NCBI GenBank assembly: GCA_033297075.1
Contig: MU858087.1
Span: 124,001 to 188,000, forward strand
From: Rhypophila decipiens
Taxonomy: Eukaryota; Ascomycota; Sordariomycetes; Sordariales; Naviculisporaceae
DNA length: 64,000 nt
Reading direction: 5' to 3'
A program made the position numbers and the translations under genes. Positions 59,027-64,000 of this stretch are shown piece after piece. Under the pieces are notes generated by a model. That model was given only the letters and a program-made list of their open reading frames with translations. It did no database searches and was not told the DNA's origin. Position 1 is the first letter of the stretch. The number at the start of each line of letters is the position of its first letter.

Positions 59027-60250
59027 ATGAAGAAACCCTCATCATCCATTCTCTACCAGAATGAGAGCAAGTCGGCCGTGCTTCTAGACCTTCCGCGATC
59101 GATAGAGGAGGCTCAGTTTCTTCCGGGGAGTGATGGAGGGAGGACGACCACGGGACTTCGCCATATAGTCTCAACCCCCCCTCCTACTTCCCCTTTTCAA
59201 ACACCCGAGTCCAAGAATGCATCATCTTCTTGGGGGAACGAAACACAATCGGCAGGGTTGAACCCTTCGGCGCAGATCGCCGAACTGATGACCTTGACCG
59301 CCGTTGAGGATGCTCTAGAGATTGTCAGGAGCTCTTACGACGGACCATGGTACCTGCCTCGCCACACGGAAAGTGCTCCAGGGAAGAACACAGACTTGGG
59401 CCAGGATGGCAAAGGAGGAGATCGAGGAGGGACACAGCCTCACCATGACAGAGCACCACCCACCAACAGAACGATTACCGAACTGGACTTGTCAAATTAC
59501 CTAATTCCCAAAGACTCCCATCCTATCCTCGGAAGTATCGAGTCCCAGCGACAAGCGTTCCTGACCACGGCTCCCCAGTTTGACTTGATAATCATGGACC
59601 CTCCCTGGCCCAATCGATCCGCGAAGCGCAAGAGGGGAAGCTATCAGCCTCTCAGCGACTTCGGATCTACCAAGGCCCTCCTGTCCCTCATTCCCGTAGC
59701 TTCACATCTGGCTCCCGGCGGCCTAGTTGCCGTCTGGGTGACCAATTCCCCCAAAGCTGCCGAACTGCTAACCGCCCGGGGTGGCTTGTTCGACGATTGG
59801 CATGTTGACCTAGCCGGTGAGTGGACTTGGCTCAAAGTTACCGCGACTGGGGAGTCTGTTGTAGACATTCATTCGACGTGGAAGAAGCCATGGGAACGGC
59901 TACTCATTGCCAGAAAGCGAAGTGGAATCGCCAACAGCCCTTCGTCCTCTTCTGAGTCAATCACCAGAAAAGTCATCGTGACGGTTCCAGATGTCCACTC
60001 CAGGAAGCCGAATCTTCGAGGTTTGTTTGATGAGCTACTTCCCAATGGCTACAAAGCCCTGGAGGTATTTGCCAGAAACCTGACCGCAGGCTGGTGGTGC
60101 TGGGGTGGCCAGGTTCTCTTATATCAACACAAAGATCACTGGGTAGAGGTCGAAAATCAGGCCGTGGGCTCAAAGCTATCGCCGTTGACGACTGGTAAGG
60201 ATTCGGCCCTCCCAAGGCCCGAAACTTCAGATTCCCAAGAAAGATCATAG
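59027..60250 (+). CDS. METTL4-type (MT-A70) adenine N6-methyltransferase
   Basis: MT-A70 enzymes transfer a methyl group from SAM to the N6 of adenine. METTL4 acts on U2 snRNA (m6Am) in animals, and some members have been reported to methylate DNA. An intronless 407-aa frame from the ATG at 59027. The catalytic DPPW motif is at residues 191-194 within FDLIIMDPPWPNRSAKRKRG. Then come LLSLIPVASHLAPGGLVAVWVTNSP, GEWTWLKVTATGE, WKKPWERLLIARK, VPDVHSRKPNLRGLFDELLP and the C-terminal LTAGWWCWGGQVLLYQHKDHW. The first 150 residues are variable and polar, with a YDGPWYLPR motif near 104-112. All catalytic features appear intact. It is distinct from the METTL3/METTL14 pair by its GWWCWGGQVLL end. Target nucleic acid unknown in this organism. 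Confidence 0.88.
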   Translation: MKKPSSSILYQNESKSAVLLDLPRSIEEAQFLPGSDGGRTTTGLRHIVSTPPPTSPFQTPESKNASSSWGNETQSAGLNPSAQIAELMTLTAVEDALEIVRSSYDGPWYLPRHTESAPGKNTDLGQDGKGGDRGGTQPHHDRAPPTNRTITELDLSNYLIPKDSHPILGSIESQRQAFLTTAPQFDLIIMDPPWPNRSAKRKRGSYQPLSDFGSTKALLSLIPVASHLAPGGLVAVWVTNSPKAAELLTARGGLFDDWHVDLAGEWTWLKVTATGESVVDIHSTWKKPWERLLIARKRSGIANSPSSSSESITRKVIVTVPDVHSRKPNLRGLFDELLPNGYKALEVFARNLTAGWWCWGGQVLLYQHKDHWVEVENQAVGSKLSPLTTGKDSALPRPETSDSQERS

Positions 60251-60402
60251 GTCCTGAGAGTTCTTCAGTGTGGTGTTTAGTATACTGTACACATAATGAT
60301 CCCCGTCTGTCTCCAAGAGGACGTCGAGGATACGTCTATTATAATACACAAAGCTCAACATTATTAAAAGGACAACATCTGGTCAGGGGCCCATCCCTGA
60401 AC
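60251..60402. other. 152-bp convergent 3' spacer
   Basis: Very short interval between the stop codons of the METTL4-type gene (plus) and the uL23m gene (minus), so the two transcripts probably overlap at their 3' ends. Confidence 0.6.
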
Positions 60403-61292
60403 TCAGTTATCCTTCTTCGGGGGTATCCGCTGCTGATCCTCAACCACAACATCATGATCTTTTTCGTTCAAAGACTTCAAGTGTGCTTCCCTCTCACTGC
60501 CTAGCTTGGCGTCCTCCTCCTCCTCCACTACAGCGCCCTGCTTACCCTTCGGCACCTTGACATCCTCCTCGACCTCTACCCAATGACCCTCCCCTTCATC
60601 CAAAAGCGCCTTGCCCGTCCATGTCGCCTTCCGGCTCAACAGCTCGTTAGCGCTCTTCCTGAGCAGCTTCACCTCATTAGGCGTCCTTTGCTCGTCGCGC
60701 ATGGGGATAACACTCTTGGCCGTGTTTGTGTGCTTCTTTTCCATCTCAGTGCGCTCCCTCTCGGTGCGCTCGTACATGTCGTAGTCGAACTCGCTGCGCG
60801 CCTCGCTGCTCTTCTCGGGCGGCTCGGGCCAGACAAACGGGTCGACCAGCTCGGCGATCATCATCTTTTGCGAGCGCGGGCGGTACCACGGCCCGTCGCC
60901 GTTCTTGCGCTCGGGCTTCTTCTCGTTGATGAACGACCGGACGCCCGTCACCTTGACGTTGTACGCGTGGAACAGGTAATCGCGGAGGTCGAGCTTGTTG
61001 AAGGTGAGCGGGACGACAAAGGTCGCCAGGTTGGGCGGTTGCTTTGGTTTCGGGCGGATAAATGTGATTACATGGTTTGGTCTATCAATGCAATGATCGA
61101 AAACGTTAGTTTCAAGTGTCGGCAACAAGGAGAGTGGTGCAATTGAAGCTTCATCTAGCATGGGGACGACAACCCCCTTTTGAGGACCCTGCCTTTGGAG
61201 CTGAGGACGCGGACAGGATGAACATACAGGTACACTTCTTTCCCTCCCCGTTTAAAGTTGCGCCCAACTCTTGTTGCCGCCCGGGTCGCCAT
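60403..61292 (-). CDS. Mitochondrial ribosomal protein uL23m
   Basis: A component of the mitochondrial large ribosomal subunit near the polypeptide exit (Mrp20 in yeast). Two exons, 61292-61228 (MATRAATRVGRNFKRGGKEVYL) and 61081-60403, give 247 aa; the splice restores VYLPNHVITFIR. The ribosomal L23 core follows: ATFVVPLTFNKLDLRDYLFHAYNVKVTGVRSF, with a Lys/Arg-rich loop and GPWYRPRSQKMMIAELVDPFVWPEPP. The rest is a long fungal C-terminal extension, with LLRKSANELLSRKATWTGKALL and an acidic, Lys/Glu-rich end. The first residues are basic and Ala-rich, suitable as a mitochondrial import signal. A longer alternative frame at the 5' end (MLDEASIAP...) lacks the conserved VYLP join and is intron read-through. 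Confidence 0.9.
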
Positions 61293-61798
61293 GATTGTTG
61301 GAGTCTTGTAGAGTGACGGAATCCGGGCCAACGCGATATTCGGGCTTCAATTGCACGCTGGCACAAAATCTCGGGACTCGACACCTGGAAACCAAGGTGG
61401 TACGGAGCAGTTTTTTGGGAACGGCGCCATGATTTTTGCCGGGCCGCCAACAGCCGCCGTCCAGGGTCGAGTTCTGTACGTGCTGTATCCGTACTAGCGT
61501 ATTCCGCCCCGAAGTGAATCCCTGCTCCATAGCCCACAAGGTTCCCCCTCGCGTGGCCGGCGAACGCGATGAGCTTACTACCTGTTGAGCTGGCTCCAAA
61601 AGGCAGCATCACAGTTATGGCATGAGTGTGGCTTTGTACCAATGTGCAAGATCAATTCGCCTAGTCCTGTCTACAGTATTATGTTACTGTATTCGTCTCA
61701 TGATATTTCATCAAATGTCGCAAATCCGGGACCTGTTGGTCCTAACCGGTGTATCCTTTCCCTTTCCGTTATGCCTTTCCTTTATTCCCGTCTATAAT
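61293..61798. other. Spacer between the uL23m and DJ-1 genes
   Basis: 506 bp: promoter of the uL23m gene and 3' UTR of the DJ-1-type gene, both minus. No supported frame. Confidence 0.5.
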
Positions 61799-62953
61799 CT
61801 ACACATCAAGGCCATCGACCACAATGCCCTTGGTCCAGGTCAATTGCATGACCCGGGCAACTTCAACGGCGGTTTCCTCGGAAACCATGACGCTGACAAG
61901 ATACAGAGCTGCATCCATGCCAGCGGCCACTCCCCCACTCGTGATTACCCGAAGACCACCGAGGCGCATCGCAGCGCGGCGAGCGATCGACTCACGACGA
62001 CCGGAGCCTTTGAGAGACATCGAACCCTTTCTATATAATGAATTAGTGAATTTTGTTCATTTATTGAAGCAACAGAAAGACGTCTTGATGGCATGGCGAC
62101 CGAATCCCTATGACGTTTGCCTCATGAGACCCACGCTATCACATGCGCCCTCATGGACCGTCGCAGACGTTGATCGGGACGCCACACAGCCCGCGGAAAC
62201 TTAATACAAAGATAAACAAAACACTTACCGGGCATTGGAGGGACGTCGGTCGTCTGACTTGCGTCTGATGTATGGGTTCTCGTCTTCATCTCCGAGGTCG
62301 AATCGAAGGTTGTTCACGACGTAGCGCGCATCCTCCACGACGTCAGTGCGCTCAGTCAGATCTCTCGTGGCTGCCTGGCTACAGAGAATCTCAAACTTGG
62401 TAATAAAGTCGGGGTGAGTAGTTGCGGACAAGCCAGAGAGGATGCCCTGCTGCGCCAGTAGCAGAGACCCTGTGCAGATGGACAGCAAAGTGCGCTCCCG
62501 GGTAGGGTCGTTCTTCTGGATCTCGGAGTAGGCAGTGATCAAGTCAAGCGGCTCCGTCTTTTGCTTCAGCACATCTTCAGTGCCGCCACCGATGATGACA
62601 ACCACGTCGAATTCGTCAAGGCGCTCGTGGGCCTCCTTCCATGAGATCTGACTGCCAACCATGACTCCCTGCTCAGAGAGCACCTTGGGTTCGCCGGCAG
62701 CGATGGTAACTTCGAAGGCCTTGCTGGCTGTTGATGGAAGAAATCAGCAACCCGATTTATAGCCCATGGAAGTTTACGGCAATGAGCTGAGATGGGGAAA
62801 CGGTCCGGGCGACTTACTAGGGTCCTGTGAATCATGCAAGGCAGTAGTCAGCACCTCAAGCGGTCCGGCCAAGTCGGTGAGGTTGAACTTGGGTTGCAGG
62901 GCGAAGAGCACATCAATGGGCTCATCAGCCACTGCAGACGTCTTGTGGGCCAT
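61799..62953 (-). CDS. DJ-1/PfpI-superfamily protein with an inserted basic segment
   Basis: Three exons, 62953-62818, 62727-62229 and 62030-61799, give 288 aa. The flavodoxin-like fold is seen as EPIDVLFALQPKFNLTDLAGPLEVLT; FDVVVIIGGGTEDVL; LLSICTGSLLLAQQGILSGL with Cys130 at the nucleophile elbow; ATTHPDFITKFE; and VITSGGVAAGMDAALYLV and VMQLTWTKGIVVDGLDV at the end. Relatives include ThiJ/PfpI enzymes and isonitrile-hydratase-like proteins, so the reaction cannot be fixed. The elbow cysteine is kept, so catalysis is plausible. Between residues about 187 and 238 lies a charged stretch (DLGDEDENPYIRRKSDD, GSGRRESIARRAA) where smaller relatives have a short loop. Start: the ATG at 62953; an upstream TTG is not used. 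Confidence 0.85.
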
Positions 62954-63793
62954 CTTGAACAACTATGAGGCTTGATGTGGGCGTAATTGGTAGGTCGAGG
63001 CAAGAAAGTGCAATTGGTCTGGGCTCAAGCGATTGAGATAGAGCAGTACAGAGGAGACCTCGGAAGTGTTTGTGGATGAATTGAGTTGTATGTAGAAAGG
63101 ACAAAGGGGTTGGAAAGATGAGGAAGTTTCGACAATTTTCCAAGCGGGAACTCCAATGGGTTTTGTGCTCTGGCAGATCGAGTCAAAGGAGGGGAGGAGC
63201 TGTCCAGTCATGAGAGACTCTTGGAATATCAGCCCACGTGAGGAGCTTCAAGAGGAGGGGCTTCCCATTCTGTACAGTCACGTTGGAGACTTTCAGTTGC
63301 TTCCCTGCTTCCCTGCTTCGGTCCCATGTCTTGGTGAGCTTAGGTACCAAACTCATGCTATGGCAGGCACTAGCTCATACGACCGGCTCCTGCCATCGAC
63401 CCTTTGTTAGACCGATCACACTGCTGGGTAGGCTCCACGGTGGGGTATGATGTGCGTTGAAAATGCGGGGTTTGCCCCACTCATGATGCACAAGCTCAGG
63501 CCAGCCAAGCTCTCAGGGCATTTGAGGGTTAGCGGCAAGCGGGTAACAGGGGCAGCTGACCGAAAGCTAGAGCATATCCGTAGTGCAGTGGGGCAGCCCC
63601 AAAAGCTGTCGTCGTCACTCGTCAATTCTCTGAGCGTCGAAAAACCAAAACACCAAAAACTGCGCGCCGAATCACCAACGATAATCATCACCGGGCTGCG
63701 TTACGAATTTCCGAGACGGCCGACACGAAATCCATGTTTTTATGAAATTTTCCCCAGATAGTGATACTCTCAAAAGAACCCAACTTCCCGTTG
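62954..63793. other. Promoter region of the DJ-1 gene, no other gene seen
   Basis: 840 bp between the DJ-1-type start and the frame at the right edge. Short frames on both strands, such as 63156-63410 and 63447-63761, have no family motifs. Confidence 0.45.
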
Positions 63794-64000
63794 CTACCGT
63801 GGAAGGAACTCCACCGAGATCACCAGCTCCTGGTTGATCTCCGACAGATCCGGACCCAATATGGCTTCATCGGGGCAAGTTTTGAATATCTCTGCAGCAG
63901 CTGACTTTGTCTCTGCCGCTCCTAGTACATTTTTTTCTGGGTGGACTATGGCTAACGACGCTTTCCCATGCAGCTCCCTCAAGGATCTCACCAAAGCCAT
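63794..64000 (-). CDS. Possible C-terminal fragment of an unidentified gene, cut by the window edge
   Basis: A 68-codon frame that ends at 63794 (LVISVEFLPR, stop) and runs to the window edge, where an ATG happens to occupy the last three bases. It is mildly amphipathic and lacks low complexity (HGKASLAIVHPEKNVLGAAE; ILGPDLSEINQ). I do not recognise the family. It may be complete but is more likely the 3' end of a larger gene beyond the window. Confidence 0.35.
   Translation of the reverse strand: MALVRSLRELHGKASLAIVHPEKNVLGAAETKSAAAEIFKTCPDEAILGPDLSEINQELVISVEFLPR

Noticed and set aside
60403..61161. Single-exon start (MLDEASIAP...) for uL23m
   Set aside because: It reads through the intron; the spliced model restores the conserved VYLPNHVITF junction and a basic import leader.
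61622..62204. Plus frames over the DJ-1-type gene
   Set aside because: Antisense to exon 3 and the intron of a gene with conserved motifs.

Overview
The window is nuclear DNA of a filamentous ascomycete (Pezizomycotina, most likely a Sordariomycete; the class is inferred from protein flavour, not proven). The genes carry short introns of about 50-100 nt with GT-AG borders and CTAAC/CTGAC-type branch sites, and the intergenic spacers are long. There are no operons, ribosome-binding sites, CRISPR arrays or recognisable tRNA/rRNA genes. I rebuilt 20 complete or near-complete protein genes by joining exons in frame, plus one fragment at the right edge and one weak orphan ORF.

Layout. 0.4-5.5 kb: an unidentified basic/Ser-rich protein; the ribosome-biogenesis factor bystin/Enp1 (minus); and, divergently, the eEF2 chaperone Hgh1 (plus). 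8.4-10.2 kb: a Pho84-type phosphate/H+ symporter. 11-15 kb: a large CSC1/OSCA-family ion channel. 17.3-18.8 kb: an FAD monooxygenase. 20-24.6 kb: a small CYSTM membrane protein, the riboflavin enzyme Rib7 and an Fcy-type purine-cytosine permease. 26.3-30.8 kb: the exocytosis SM protein Sec1 and the Paf1-complex subunit Cdc73. 31.5-32.4 kb: a poly-His, single-pass membrane protein.

32.4-42.6 kb is a gene-poor stretch of about 10 kb. It contains a 243-bp MITE-like element with 34-bp terminal inverted repeats and TA flanks, simple repeats, a GTAC-rich patch and one doubtful ORF. It ends at an FlbA-type RGS regulator (42.6-44.8 kb).

46-50.9 kb: a GPI-anchored cell-wall protein and a DUF7053 protein with a long disordered tail. 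51.4-54.6 kb: an Orc4 subunit carrying an AT-hook, internal repeats and a PHD finger ahead of its AAA+ domain. 55.4-63 kb is compact: a hotdog thioesterase, a Leu5-type mitochondrial carrier divergent from a METTL4-type (MT-A70) adenine methyltransferase, mitochondrial ribosomal protein uL23m, and a DJ-1/PfpI protein with an inserted basic segment.

Most genes are housekeeping and are not functionally linked, so I see no biosynthetic cluster. The least ordinary material is the MITE, the domain build of Orc4, the METTL4 homologue, the micro-exons of ENP1, the repeated TTAGGGTTG promoter motif and the 10-kb desert before the RGS gene. Exon borders were read by eye and could be off by a base or two.
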